DNA from: Pseudomonadota bacterium
Lineage (GTDB): Bacteria > Pseudomonadota > Alphaproteobacteria > JAAXGF01
DNA length: 5,205 nucleotides
Assembly (NCBI GenBank): GCA_022563655.1
Contig: JADFMW010000177.1
Location: forward strand, 1-5,205
Direction: 5' to 3'
Shown: in pieces, positions 4,694 to 5,205 of the stretch
Layout of the letters: each line of letters opens with the position of its first letter
Numbering within the stretch: the stretch's first letter is position 1
Made by a program: the position numbers and the translations under genes
Notes under the pieces: model-generated
Database searches by the model: none
What the model was told of the DNA's origin: nothing
Seen by the model: the letters and a program-made list of their open reading frames with translations, nothing else

Positions 4694-5205
4694 ATGCGCG
4701 CGTTTGTCTTTCCTGGTCAGGGATCGCAATTTGTCGGCATGGGACGCGCCCTTGCCGAGGCGCTGGAGCCCGCGCGCCTGGTGCTCGATGAGGTCGACGA
4801 CGCGCTTGACCGACGCCTTTCGCGCCTGATGTTCGACGGTCCCGAGGAGGAGCTCAGGCTCACCGAGAACGCTCAGCCGGCGCTGTTGGCGGCGGCGCTC
4901 GCCGTGGTCCGTGTTATCGAGACCGAGGGCGGCTTCCGGCTTGCCGACAGATGCGCCTTCGTCGCCGGCCATTCGGTTGGCGAATACTCGGCGCTCGCCG
5001 CCGTCGGCAGCCTCGCGCTCGGCGACGCCGTGCGCCTGGTGCGTCGCCGCGGGCGCGCCATGCAGCGGGCAGTGCCGGTGGGTGAGGGGGCGATGGCGGC
5101 TGTGCTCGGGATCGACCTCGACGCCGCCAAGGCGATCGCCCTGGCGGCCGCCGACGGCGCGGTGTGCACCGCGGCCAACGACAACGCGCCGGGCCAGATC
5201 GTCAT
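4694..5205 (+). CDS. fabD: Malonyl-CoA:ACP transacylase FabD (3' end outside window)
   Basis: FabD moves the malonyl group from malonyl-CoA to acyl carrier protein, supplying the elongation unit of type II fatty acid synthesis in the cytoplasm. 170 complete codons are visible of a usual 310 or so. Seen motifs are FPGQGSQ (6-12, oxyanion-hole Gln9), TENAQPALLAA (57-67), the nucleophile elbow GHSVGEYSALAA (92-103, catalytic Ser94; Val replaces the commoner Leu), Arg119 before GRAMQ (the carboxylate-binding Arg of E. coli FabD), and NDNAPGQIV near the edge. The active-site His and C-terminus lie beyond the window. The start is ATG at 4694 or the adjacent in-frame GTG at 4691: GGAG at 4680-4683 is 10 nt from ATG and 7 from GTG, so GTG is a real alternative. 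It is divergent from rpsF. Other fab genes (fabG, acpP) would be expected downstream but cannot be seen. Confidence 0.96.
   Translation, partial: MRAFVFPGQGSQFVGMGRALAEALEPARLVLDEVDDALDRRLSRLMFDGPEEELRLTENAQPALLAAALAVVRVIETEGGFRLADRCAFVAGHSVGEYSALAAVGSLALGDAVRLVRRRGRAMQRAVPVGEGAMAAVLGIDLDAAKAIALAAADGAVCTAANDNAPGQIV

Noticed and set aside
4873..5205. Minus-strand open frames opposite fabD
   Set aside because: They are antisense to a well-recognised FabD with intact catalytic motifs and show no family features.

Overview
The window looks like a housekeeping segment of a high-GC alphaproteobacterial chromosome, Rhodospirillales-like by protein flavour and gene order. No species can be named from sequence alone. 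The organising unit is the ribosomal-protein operon rpsF-rpsR-(DUF2232 membrane protein)-rplI on the minus strand. It is followed on the same strand by cfa and the 5' end of dnaB. fabD is transcribed divergently on the plus strand and runs off the right edge. I see no mobile element, tRNA, rRNA or CRISPR array. The three intergenic gaps are 310-494, 1722-1858 and 4457-4693, all under 300 bases.

Right to left: the rpsF/fabD intergenic region carries back-to-back candidate sigma70-type promoters whose -35 elements share a perfect 12-bp palindrome. The rpsF leader contains a strong hairpin and a perfect 14-bp tandem duplication just before the ribosome binding site. rpsF encodes S6 with a tail of about 120 residues that is largely built from tandem 18- and 10-residue Lys/Ala/Pro repeats. 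rpsF and rpsR overlap by ATGA, and rpsR carries a short N-terminal extension. The DUF2232 gene and rplI are separated by only 4 nt. rplI also has a low-complexity Ala/Glu tail. A 137-nt gap with a plausible promoter precedes cfa, a complete cyclopropane-fatty-acid synthase. A further 185-nt gap before dnaB holds a compact cluster of three DnaA-box-like 9-mers, one of them perfect.

Functionally the genes join translation (S6, S18, L9), replication (DnaB helicase) and membrane lipid synthesis and modification (FabD, Cfa). All gene families are known. The unusual material is the S6 repeat tail, the DnaA-box cluster upstream of dnaB, and the structured rpsF leader. I found no evidence for a wholly new biological system here.
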